Assembly (NCBI GenBank): GCA_964632485.1
Contig: CAZWDO010000001.1
Coordinates: 258,396 to 322,395, forward strand
DNA from: CAZWDO01 sp964632485 [NCBI: uncultured bacterium]
Lineage (GTDB): Bacteria; JAGOEH01
Direction: 5' to 3'
DNA length: 64,000 nucleotides
Shown: one piece after another, positions 1 to 7,634 of the stretch
How the letters are laid out: every line of letters begins with the position of its first letter
Numbering within the stretch: the first letter of the stretch is position 1
Program-made: the position numbers and the translations under genes
Notes under the pieces: model-generated
Database searches by the model: none
Told to the model about the DNA's origin: nothing
The model's input: the letters and a program-made list of their open reading frames with translations, nothing else

Positions 1-184
1 CTTCGCTGCACCGCTGACCGAGGTGGCGTTCAAGTTTGGCCCGGCCGAGTACTTTCTGGCGCAATTGCTGCCAGGCGGAATTGGCGGCCTCCGGGTCGAT
101 GGAATCGGGCTGGTGCGGGTTGCGGTAGACCTCATGTACATACTCGCCGGTGATGGTCTCGACGGCCTGCTGACCGGTACGGCG
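1..184 (-). other. Possible foreign coding fragment at the window edge
   Basis: On the minus strand this stretch is open with no stop from the window edge to a TAA at 185-187. It reads as a hydrophilic, protein-like peptide (for example AVETITGEYVHEVYRNP, then DPEAANSAWQQL). The plus strand over the same bases does not read as MraY, although mraY follows directly. The stretch is also visibly GC-richer than what comes next. I read it as a piece of an unrelated gene fused to mraY, either by an assembly join at the contig end or by a real rearrangement. I do not recognise the family. Confidence 0.35.
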
Positions 185-652
185 TTAATGACGTATGGCG
201 TGTATGGAGTATTTACTTACGTAATCGGCAACAGAATTATATCAGGTCATTATCATTTCACTTATATACCAGCCATGCCGGAACTGACCGTCGTTATTGC
301 GGCTTTGATGGGTGGATTGATGGGTTTTTTATGGTTCAACACCTATCCTGCGGAAATATTCATGGGCGATACCGGATCGCTGAGTATAGGGTCAATTTTA
401 GCGATCACTGTCATTTCGACCAAACAGGAAATTCTCTTTCTTATTGCGGGAGGGTTATTTGTCTTTGAAATTTTTTCATCGTTTATGCAGCAAAAAGTGG
501 GAAACCGCATTGGCCGGAGGATATTTTTGAGGGCTCCGATCCACCATTCATTTATCCATCAAGGGATTGCTGAACCTAAAACTGTCGTACGCTTTTGGAT
601 ATTCTCCCTATTACTTTCCTTTATCGCTCTGATGAGTATCAAAATCCGCTAA
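152..652 (+). CDS. mraY: MraY, phospho-N-acetylmuramoyl-pentapeptide transferase, C-terminal part
   Basis: MraY transfers phospho-MurNAc-pentapeptide from UDP to undecaprenyl phosphate, making lipid I on the inner face of the membrane. Visible MraY signatures are DGLDGL, then AEIFMGDTGSL with the catalytic Asp, then RRIFLRAPIHHSF with the conserved His pair, and a final hydrophobic helix after RFWI. The family is about 360 residues; only about 166 recognisable codons are present. The frame stays open to the window edge (a GTG at 23 is possible), but codons before 152 do not match MraY and the usual NLT before DGLDGL is missing. The 3' end overlaps the convergent gene by 4 bp (650-652 TAA against TAG). 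Confidence 0.85.
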   Translation, partial: DGLDGLLTGTALMTYGVYGVFTYVIGNRIISGHYHFTYIPAMPELTVVIAALMGGLMGFLWFNTYPAEIFMGDTGSLSIGSILAITVISTKQEILFLIAGGLFVFEIFSSFMQQKVGNRIGRRIFLRAPIHHSFIHQGIAEPKTVVRFWIFSLLLSFIALMSIKIR

Positions 653-1785
653 TTAAACAAGTTCAATTTGCGAATCTGCTTCGTCATCGCCAATTTGGAA
701 ACCGGTTTAATAATATAACCATCACTCTGCAAGCGAAACGTAGCAAATACCATATTAATATCTTGCACCCCAGTGCACATCACAATTCGGGTCCGGTTTT
801 TACCATAGATAGAATCTTTCTTTTCCCTATCTCTGATTTTTTTCAGCAATTCAATGCCATTAAGGCCATCCATTTTAATATCCAAAAAAACCAAGTGATA
901 TGGGACCTCCTTTTCCAAGGCAATACGCCAGGCTTCCCATCCTTCGATCCCATTCACAGCGCCATCACAAATTCCATATTCCGACAACATATTGCGCAAC
1001 AGCAGTCGGGTTGTCAATTCATCTTCAACGACTAAAATATGAAGCCATTGCCGACTCCCCTGAAAATCCCGCAAAATTTGTTTCGGTTGATTAAGTGAAA
1101 CTTCGTGAAAAGGATCAAAAATCATGGTTTCAAGCTCAGCGATAGTTTTATCCGAAGCAAAGATAATGCTTAAAACTGTTTCGCTTTGATTACGATTCAG
1201 CAATTCGAAGTCCGGAAACTGCACCAGAAGTCGGCCGACTTCGCGGATATCATCAAAAATTAACAAGGATTTAAAATCATCCTCACTAATCGTTGTACTA
1301 ATGAGTTTTTCTATTACGTAAACATGTTCACCACGGGCCATAGCCTCGTCGATCAACAGTTTCTGAGGGATCGTTAAATAGAGGCCATATTCTGTTGTTG
1401 AAGGAATACTTGAAAGCGGCTGGCTGAAGAAATTGTCTATAAAAGAAGTAAGTCTCTCCAGTTCCTGGCTGCTTTCGCCCTCGCCAACCAGGTTCAATTT
1501 AATTAAATCAGCAGCTTTAAGCCCCCAATCCAAAAGCTCTTTTGAAGGATTACGACGTCCATTACGCAAATCGTCAAACTGATTTTCAATCACATGAATG
1601 AGCTGGGAACTCGCCGGTAGATTGGCCATAGCTAACCCGCTTTTTAAATTATGAGCGGCGCGAAAAACAAGGTGTATATCATCTGTTAAAGGTAATTGAT
1701 GAGCGAGATGATCTTCAAAATCTAACAATAACTCTTCAAATTGGTCAAGGGTTTCGAATAGCGCGCTACGATCTTCCTGCATCAA
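649..1785 (-). CDS. Hpt domain-receiver two-component protein
   Basis: A 378-residue signalling protein. Residues 1-120 form a histidine phosphotransfer domain with FRAAHNLKSG, phospho-acceptor His45. Residues 120-240 have no family I recognise. Residues about 247-375 form a CheY-like receiver, with acidic VVEDE, phospho-acceptor Asp302 in FLDIKMDG, Thr339 and Lys360 in IIKPV. No output domain follows, so it probably relays phosphate within a phosphorelay. It lies 25 bp downstream of a single-domain receiver gene on the same strand, and the two are likely co-transcribed. Its partner kinase is not evident nearby. Confidence 0.85.
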   Translation of the reverse strand: MMQEDRSALFETLDQFEELLLDFEDHLAHQLPLTDDIHLVFRAAHNLKSGLAMANLPASSQLIHVIENQFDDLRNGRRNPSKELLDWGLKAADLIKLNLVGEGESSQELERLTSFIDNFFSQPLSSIPSTTEYGLYLTIPQKLLIDEAMARGEHVYVIEKLISTTISEDDFKSLLIFDDIREVGRLLVQFPDFELLNRNQSETVLSIIFASDKTIAELETMIFDPFHEVSLNQPKQILRDFQGSRQWLHILVVEDELTTRLLLRNMLSEYGICDGAVNGIEGWEAWRIALEKEVPYHLVFLDIKMDGLNGIELLKKIRDREKKDSIYGKNRTRIVMCTGVQDINMVFATFRLQSDGYIIKPVSKLAMTKQIRKLNLFN

Positions 1786-1810
1786 ATTCTGCCTTTCTTA
1801 TAAGTTGAGC

Positions 1811-2185
1811 CTATTGGTAAAGTCCAACACTACGCAACGCATTTAATATCTTGTCTTTATTGAACGGTTTAACAATATAATGAGCGGCGCCCAATTGACG
1901 AGCCTTATTCACATGCTCGTCTTTGTCCAACGTGGTCAACATAATAACAGGAATTGATTTAGTCGCCGGATTTTTTTTTAAACGGGCTAATAATTCAAAC
2001 CCATTTACATTCGGCATCTCAACATCCGAAAAAATAGCATCAAAAGTGCTGCCAGTAGCTTTTCGCAATGCTTCCAACCCATCATTAGCCGTTTCAACAT
2101 CAAACCCTAGCAGACTAATAAATGTTTTTATCATGGAACGATTGATTTCCATATCGTCCACCACAAGTACTCGTTTTTTACTCAA
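1811..2185 (-). CDS. CheY-like single-domain response regulator
   Basis: A 124-residue stand-alone receiver domain. The acidic pair is Asp10/Asp11 (VLVVDD), the phosphorylation site Asp54 (FSDVEMP), Thr84/Thr85 and Lys106 (YIVKPF). The start is a TTG at 2185, chosen because GGGAGG lies five bases upstream and because the first beta strand follows directly. It is probably the first gene of a two-gene operon with the Hpt-receiver gene. Such stand-alone receivers act by protein contact or as phosphate shuttles; the target cannot be told from sequence. Confidence 0.9.
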   Translation of the reverse strand: MSKKRVLVVDDMEINRSMIKTFISLLGFDVETANDGLEALRKATGSTFDAIFSDVEMPNVNGFELLARLKKNPATKSIPVIMLTTLDKDEHVNKARQLGAAHYIVKPFNKDKILNALRSVGLYQ

Positions 2186-2537
2186 ATGGCCCTCCCTGTT
2201 TACATTTTCAAAAAATAAGCCGGTTCATCTCACTAAAATTTACACACTCAGCGCTGAATTCCGACGCCAAGCAACAGAATTTTATCCGGTTTCAAGGACG
2301 CTAATATACTGAATAGACGCATTTCCATATAACATAATATAAGCGAGTTTACTTAAAAGTCAAGTCAATTTTGGGTATTTGGATTCAAAGCCGATATTAC
2401 ACTTTTGATTGTTCAAAAAGAGATAGTTTCAATAAATATTAACGCTTTTTTCGGTTTACGCTATATTTTAAGGAAAAACTATTGACAAAAAGAGGAAAAA
2501 TTTTTATATATACCCCAAAAAGTTAGAATGACCAAAG
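2186..2537. other. Divergent intergenic region
   Basis: This 352-base AT-rich gap separates the minus-strand receiver gene from plus-strand pyrC. It holds the strong pyrC promoter at its right end and presumably the receiver promoter, which I could not assign. I saw no RNA gene or repeat in the rest. Confidence 0.5.
2482..2510 (+). promoter_or_regulatory. Sigma70-type promoter of pyrC
   Basis: TTGACA (2482-2487) and TATATA (2505-2510) are separated by 17 bases and sit just upstream of the pyrC ATG at 2538. The predicted transcript would have a very short leader of about 20 bases, so a pyrimidine-responsive attenuator is unlikely here. Confidence 0.7.
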
Positions 2538-3869
2538 ATGAAAAAAGAGTTCACACTGCTCAAAGACGGGATTGTGGTTGATACCGTTCAAGGGCAAATC
2601 CAACATCGCGATTTAATTTTTGACAGTACAGGTAAAATTTGTACCGAAGAAGATATCCAGCATCAAGCGGACAAAGTTGAAGTTGTTGAATTAAACGGGA
2701 AATTTATCAGCCATGCCTTTATTGATCTGCATACGCACACACGAATTCCATCTGATATGCCGCGGACGGAACCGTTGGAAAATACTTACCAGGCGGCATT
2801 AAGCGGAGGATTTACCCGACTAACAGCGATGGCAAACACTCGGCCCGTTATCGACACACCGGAATTAGTGAGACAAAACCTCACGATTTTTGGGCAGGCG
2901 CACCCGACAGTCCGTATCTCACAACTTAGCGCGCTGACAATCGGGTTAAAGGGTGAGACACTTTCACCTTTGGAAAAAATAGCAGAAGCCGGGGCGGCGG
3001 GTTTTTCCGATGATGGTTTTTGGACCGCCAATCCGCGGTTGATGAAAGAAGGCATGCAACGCGTACACGCTCTGGGCTTAAAAGTATTCAGCCATTGTGA
3101 GCATCCGCAATTGTCACCCGGAGGTGTTATCCATAATTGCCGTCAGGCTGATTTATGGAATCTTAAGATACAGGGCTCATTAACTGAGAGTTTGGCCGTA
3201 CTGCAGGATTTGAAACTCGCCCAGGAAGCATCCGCTCCGTTGCATATTTGCCATGTCAGCACAGCGGAAAGTTGCCGTCTAATCCGACAATTCAAAGAGC
3301 AGGGCGTCAATGTAACCGCTGAAACGGCTCCGCATTATTTCACGTTGAACTCCGACCAGATTGTTGAGAATTCCGGCCGTTTCAAAGTCAACCCGCCGTT
3401 GCGTTCGGAAAAAGACCGCCAGGCGATAATTCAGGCATTACGCGATGGCGCCATTGATGCGATTGCGACTGATCACGCCCCGCATCCAAATGCAATGAAA
3501 TCGGGCAATTTTAACCAATCTGCGTTTGGATTTATTGGATTGGAAACTGCGCTTTCCCTGGCCATAACTACGTTGTTTGCCCGGGGAGAGATGGGTTTAT
3601 ATGATATTATCCGTTGTTTTACAACCAATCCAGCCAAAATTGCGGGTATTACGCTGCCTCCGATCACAATCGGACAAAATCCCGATCTGACACTATTTGA
3701 TCCATGGGCGGTTTGGATACCCACTGAGGATCACCTGCGTTCAAATTGCAAAAATTCACCGTTTCTCAACCAAAAACTAACGGGTAAAGTGACTCATGTT
3801 TTTTCTCAAGGTAAACTTGTGTATCACGATAATCCCACAGCCAACAAAGGAGTAATCCATGCGTTTTAA
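2538..3869 (+). CDS. pyrC: Dihydroorotase
   Basis: Catalyses reversible cyclisation of N-carbamoyl-aspartate to dihydroorotate in pyrimidine synthesis (amidohydrolase superfamily, class I type). Visible metal and substrate motifs are HTHTR (His65, His67, Arg69), GFSDDG (Asp158/Asp159), SHCEH (His186, His189), CHVSTA (His239) and ATDHAPH (Asp312, His316). The 443-residue length fits the family. Its end overlaps the next gene by 11 bp, so the TPR lipoprotein is co-transcribed and probably translationally coupled. No other pyr gene is visible nearby. HTHTR replaces the commoner HVHxR. Confidence 0.92.
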   Translation: MKKEFTLLKDGIVVDTVQGQIQHRDLIFDSTGKICTEEDIQHQADKVEVVELNGKFISHAFIDLHTHTRIPSDMPRTEPLENTYQAALSGGFTRLTAMANTRPVIDTPELVRQNLTIFGQAHPTVRISQLSALTIGLKGETLSPLEKIAEAGAAGFSDDGFWTANPRLMKEGMQRVHALGLKVFSHCEHPQLSPGGVIHNCRQADLWNLKIQGSLTESLAVLQDLKLAQEASAPLHICHVSTAESCRLIRQFKEQGVNVTAETAPHYFTLNSDQIVENSGRFKVNPPLRSEKDRQAIIQALRDGAIDAIATDHAPHPNAMKSGNFNQSAFGFIGLETALSLAITTLFARGEMGLYDIIRCFTTNPAKIAGITLPPITIGQNPDLTLFDPWAVWIPTEDHLRSNCKNSPFLNQKLTGKVTHVFSQGKLVYHDNPTANKGVIHAF

Positions 3870-4920
3870 CCTTCGCCAATCATTCGCCTTGGTACTGACA
3901 GCAATCATACTTTTTTTCGCCTGTGAAAGCCAGCACTTCACCGGCGCCAAAGTGTATATCCAGCAGAACAACTGGGACAAAGCGATTGAACAATTACAAA
4001 TTGAAACCCAACAAAACCCCGCCAATGCCGAAGCCTGGTGGTTGCTCGGCAGCAGTTACGCAAAGAAGAAAATGTTTGTCCCCATGAATCAGGCATTCGA
4101 TAAATGTCTGGAAATCGACAAAACACCCCAACGCCAGGAACAAATCACCAATACACAACATAACGAATGGGTTCCCTTATACAACAGCGCGGTCGGTCTG
4201 ATGCAGAAAAGCGATTTCGCCGGAGCTCTGGAAAAAATCAACACAGCAATCACTATCAACAATACCAAACCCGAAAACTGGGTGAATAAAGGGATTATCT
4301 ATATCCAGCTTGATTCAGTAGATCTGGCGTTGGTTGAATTCGATAAAGCGATTGAAGCGATTGATAAACCCGTTAGCGTCACTGATACCAGTCTTCTTTT
4401 TACCTCTCTCAAAGATAAAGCCGCTATTTTACAAACTAAGGGTAAAACAGACGAGGCCATCACGATCTTTGAAAAGATTACGGAATTGAAACCCCAGGAT
4501 GCGTTGACTTATATCGCAATGGGCAGCATCTATGATGAACGAAAAGACTTCGAAAAATCCCGCGTCTGTTATGAAAAAGCCGCAGAATTAGAGCCGGATA
4601 ATAAAGACGTCCAATATAACATCGGCGTTAGTTGCTTTCAAGCTAAAAATTACGAATGCGCCATTCAGGCTTTTGAACGTGTGATCAGCATCAGCCCTGA
4701 TGATGTCGACGCGCTTTATAACTTGGGACTGCTTTATGTGATGGATAAAAAATTTGATGCTGCCTTACCCCATCTGGAAAAATTAAGTGAACTTGATGCC
4801 GAAAACAAAGACGTTTGGGGTTTGTTAGGTACCTGCTATGTCCAATTGGGCAACAAGGAAAAGGGAGCTAAAGCTTTTGATCGCGCTAAAGAACTGGAAA
4901 AAATGAATAACGAAGAATAA
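3859..4920 (+). CDS. TPR-repeat lipoprotein
   Basis: A 353-residue exported protein. The N-terminus is a lipoprotein signal (hydrophobic LVLTAIILFFAC, predicted lipidated Cys near residue 21). The rest is a series of tetratricopeptide repeats, for example WWLLGSSYAKKKMF, YIAMGSIYDERKDFEKS and ALYNLGLLYVMDKKFD. TPR proteins act as scaffolds in protein complexes, often in the outer membrane or periplasm of such bacteria. The start overlaps the pyrC stop by 11 bp. The partner is unknown and the link to pyrimidine synthesis may be positional only. Confidence 0.85.
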   Translation: MRFNLRQSFALVLTAIILFFACESQHFTGAKVYIQQNNWDKAIEQLQIETQQNPANAEAWWLLGSSYAKKKMFVPMNQAFDKCLEIDKTPQRQEQITNTQHNEWVPLYNSAVGLMQKSDFAGALEKINTAITINNTKPENWVNKGIIYIQLDSVDLALVEFDKAIEAIDKPVSVTDTSLLFTSLKDKAAILQTKGKTDEAITIFEKITELKPQDALTYIAMGSIYDERKDFEKSRVCYEKAAELEPDNKDVQYNIGVSCFQAKNYECAIQAFERVISISPDDVDALYNLGLLYVMDKKFDAALPHLEKLSELDAENKDVWGLLGTCYVQLGNKEKGAKAFDRAKELEKMNNEE

Positions 4921-4930
4921 TCATCCAATC

Positions 4931-4962
4931 AAACCGGAAAGCCAAAACCGGCTTTCCGGTTT
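4931..4962 (+). terminator. Perfect hairpin after the TPR gene
   Basis: A perfect 13-bp inverted repeat (AAACCGGAAAGCC with its complement, six-base loop) lies between the TPR lipoprotein stop and the next ATG at 4978. Only three T follow the right arm, so it may be a weak terminator or an mRNA-stabilising stem that partly separates the two genes. Confidence 0.55.
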
Positions 4963-4977
4963 AATAAGTGAGGACCC

Positions 4978-6093
4978 ATGGAAAAACCGGCAAAATCCTT
5001 AAAACTATTAACTGTTCCGATTGTTTGGCTGGTTCTTTGGGGCGGCATCGTCCAAAGTCTGGCGCTTACCATACCCGCCAACAAAACCGTCCTCATCGTC
5101 ATGCGGCCTACCGCTGCCAATTTGCTTAATCTGAATCAGTTATGCCAGTATAGCATTATTCCGGAAGATGAATTTTATTTTATCGGCGTTTACCAAAAGC
5201 AGGAAAATTACCAGTATGAGGAAAGCGAAAAATATATCCGGCAAAACATGCCGGGCCGCGCAGAACTCTTTCCTGTCGAGAGTTCAGTTCCCGATGATTC
5301 ATTATTTCAAACGAATAGGTGGAGCGATGATTTCAAACTCCTTTTTGAATCTTCGCAGGGGATAATTTTTAATGGGGGGCCGGATATTCCCTCCTTTCTA
5401 TTCAACGAAAAAACCAGCCTTTTATCCAACATTACCGATCCTTGGCGCCACTATTTTGAACTTTCTTTTTTATTCCACCTTTTGGGAGGCCGACAAAATG
5501 ATAAATATAAACCTCTACTTGAAGAAAATCCGCGCTATCTCGTGATGGGATTTTGCCTGGGCATGCAGAGTATCAATGTCGCTACCGGCGGAACGCTTTA
5601 TCAGGACATCCCCAGCGAAATTTATCATGCCAATTACCTCGAAGATATCTTAGAAATGGCCCGCAATAAACAGCATAAAAATTATTGGATCGATTTGACA
5701 AATCGCTCGGATCTGTTATATGGGGCGTTTCATCCAATAATTTTTACAGAAAATAAATGGGCATTTGAATTAGGTACCGACCCCAAATCTCAACCCATCG
5801 TATTTAGCGCCCATCATCAGGCAGTCAAAAAATTAGGCAAACATCTGAGAATCTCCGCAACGAGTAGCGATGGAAAAATTGTTGAAGCAATTGTCCATGA
5901 AAAATATCCCTATGTTATTGGAGTACAATTTCATCCTGAAGCATCGATCCTATATGATTCTTTATTTATAATAAAAATCACTCCCACGGATCATGTCGGC
6001 TACAATCCCCAAACCTTGTTAAAAGATTCCCAATCGCTAAATTTTCATAAAAATTTCTGGAGATATTACTTGTCCGCAATAAAAAAAAAATAA
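4978..6093 (+). CDS. Exported class-I glutamine amidotransferase-like hydrolase (peptidase C26 type)
   Basis: A 371-residue protein with an N-terminal hydrophobic segment (residues about 10-30, signal peptide or anchor). The class-I glutamine amidotransferase fold shows an oxyanion segment FNGGPDIP (131-138), the nucleophile elbow GFCLGMQ with Cys193, and a C-terminal GVQFHPE with His319 and Glu321, giving a complete Cys-His-Glu triad. The family includes gamma-glutamyl hydrolases; the true substrate cannot be inferred. A segment with TPTDHVGYNP after the HPE motif is an unusual tail. It sits between a TPR lipoprotein and the V-ATPase operon and ends in an A-rich run. Confidence 0.75.
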   Translation: MEKPAKSLKLLTVPIVWLVLWGGIVQSLALTIPANKTVLIVMRPTAANLLNLNQLCQYSIIPEDEFYFIGVYQKQENYQYEESEKYIRQNMPGRAELFPVESSVPDDSLFQTNRWSDDFKLLFESSQGIIFNGGPDIPSFLFNEKTSLLSNITDPWRHYFELSFLFHLLGGRQNDKYKPLLEENPRYLVMGFCLGMQSINVATGGTLYQDIPSEIYHANYLEDILEMARNKQHKNYWIDLTNRSDLLYGAFHPIIFTENKWAFELGTDPKSQPIVFSAHHQAVKKLGKHLRISATSSDGKIVEAIVHEKYPYVIGVQFHPEASILYDSLFIIKITPTDHVGYNPQTLLKDSQSLNFHKNFWRYYLSAIKKK

Positions 6094-6094
6094 A

Positions 6095-6123
6095 TTGACA
6101 AACTGTTTTTTTTGCATTATATA
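6095..6123 (+). promoter_or_regulatory. Sigma70-type promoter of the V-ATPase operon
   Basis: TTGACA (6095-6100), a 17-base spacer and TATATA (6118-6123) lie directly behind the preceding stop codon. The predicted start near 6130 gives a leader of about 40 bases before the ATG at 6169. This argues that the whole ATPase cluster is transcribed from here. Confidence 0.75.
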
Positions 6124-6168
6124 TCAAGTACATTTCTGTCAAAGGAAAACAAAAGAATGGAGGATAAA

Positions 6169-6783
6169 ATGTCAAAGCTTCAGGAATTGACAGACAAAAT
6201 CTACAAGGAAGGCGTTGAAAAAGCGAACAATGAAGCGCGGCAGATAATCGCCAAAGCGCAACAGGAATCGGAAACCATCCTTAAAGCCGCTCAAAAGGAA
6301 GCTAACGAAATTATTGAGAAAGCGGGACAGCGCTCCAATGAAATCCGCAAAAACGTTCAATCCGAAGTTAAACTGGCATCTCAACAGGCCATTAGCTCGA
6401 TTAAGCAGAAAATTGTCAACCTGATTACTGCCCAGGTAGTGGAACAACCCGTCACGAAGGCTTTTGAGGACACGGAATTTCTGAAAAAAATTATTGTTCA
6501 GGCCATTGAAAATTGGAAAGTGGCCGATAGCGAACACGTTGAGCTGAGTATCCTTTTGCCGAAAAAACAGGAAGAAGAACTTCAACAATATTTTCTTCAA
6601 AACGGTAACAAACTAATCAAAGGCGGTCTGGAAGTAAATTTTGAAGAAAGCATGAAGGGTGGATTCAAAATCGGTCCCAAAGACGGATCATTTAAAATTA
6701 GTTTTACGGACGATGATTTCGAAAACTTCTTTAAAACCTATTTGCGTCCGCGGACAATCCGGGTTCTTTACGGAGGCGAATAA
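6169..6783 (+). CDS. atpE: V-type ATPase subunit E
   Basis: Peripheral-stalk subunit of the rotary V/A-type ATPase. The first half (residues about 10-85) is a long Ala/Lys/Glu-rich coiled-coil helix (KANNEARQIIAKAQQESE), and the C-terminal half is the globular head that binds the A/B hexamer, ending TYLRPRTIRVLYGGE. The start at 6169 is preferred because GGAGG lies five bases upstream; a longer reading from 6112 would begin inside the promoter. First gene of the operon; the next gene begins three bases after its stop. Confidence 0.85.
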   Translation: MSKLQELTDKIYKEGVEKANNEARQIIAKAQQESETILKAAQKEANEIIEKAGQRSNEIRKNVQSEVKLASQQAISSIKQKIVNLITAQVVEQPVTKAFEDTEFLKKIIVQAIENWKVADSEHVELSILLPKKQEEELQQYFLQNGNKLIKGGLEVNFEESMKGGFKIGPKDGSFKISFTDDDFENFFKTYLRPRTIRVLYGGE

Positions 6784-6785
6784 AT

Positions 6786-7634
6786 ATGTCCCGCCAATAT
6801 TTCACACTTATTGCCGGGTTGCCTGACATTCTGATTGATGAAGCCAAGATGGCGCTGACAGCCAGCAGTTTCCGTGAAGAACTTGCCGGGCATCTCCACC
6901 CCGATGACTATCAACTCATTGAGTTGTTTTCGCTTCCCATTGATCAGGAAAATATTATCAATATTCTGCAGCGTAATGACAAACCATTTTTCCAGGGTGG
7001 TATCTACACTGAAGAAGTACTGCTTGATGCTATAAAGGAATATCAAAATTTACCTCACTACATGCTTACGTTTATCAAAAATTTTCAGGAAGAGTACCGC
7101 CAATTTCCCCAGTTAAGCTTACCTGATGAATTTATGGTCATGTATTATGATTATTTAAAAGCAAATAGTAATCCCTTTATACGAGCCTGGGCTGAATTCG
7201 ATCAAAATTTGCGTAATCTGCTAATCGGTCTGAATAGCCGGAAATTTGGTTTCAAGGCGGAAAACTATCTATTAACTGACTCACTGGTTACAGATGAAAT
7301 CCTTAAAAGCAACGCCCCCGATTTCAACCTTTCACGGGAATATCCGGTAGTTGACGAGTTATTGCGGATTTTTGAAAATGCTAATCTGCTCGAACGAGAA
7401 AAAGGGATCGATTTACTTCGCTGGGATTTTCTGGATGAATCGACCTTTTTTTATTATTTCACGATTGAACGTGTGATCGCTTATTGGATCAAACTAAATA
7501 TTGTTGAACGTTGGTTAAAACTGGATAATGAAAAAGGCGAGAAACTCTTTAGTAAATTACTCGGAGAGTTGGAAAACTCGTTTACTTTTTCAGAAGAGTT
7601 TGCCATAAACGGAGGGAGAAAGAATGCCAACTAA
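6786..7634 (+). CDS. DUF2764 family protein of V-ATPase operons
   Basis: A 282-residue soluble helical protein starting MSRQYFTLIAGLPDI. In several bacterial phyla a DUF2764 gene occupies exactly this position, between subunits E and A of the V-ATPase operon; that positional match and the N-terminus are the basis of the call. A role as the missing subunit C or as a stalk/assembly factor is plausible, since no canonical C or F gene is present here, but this is inference. The gene overlaps the start of subunit A by 11 bp. Confidence 0.75.
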   Translation: MSRQYFTLIAGLPDILIDEAKMALTASSFREELAGHLHPDDYQLIELFSLPIDQENIINILQRNDKPFFQGGIYTEEVLLDAIKEYQNLPHYMLTFIKNFQEEYRQFPQLSLPDEFMVMYYDYLKANSNPFIRAWAEFDQNLRNLLIGLNSRKFGFKAENYLLTDSLVTDEILKSNAPDFNLSREYPVVDELLRIFENANLLEREKGIDLLRWDFLDESTFFYYFTIERVIAYWIKLNIVERWLKLDNEKGEKLFSKLLGELENSFTFSEEFAINGGRKNAN

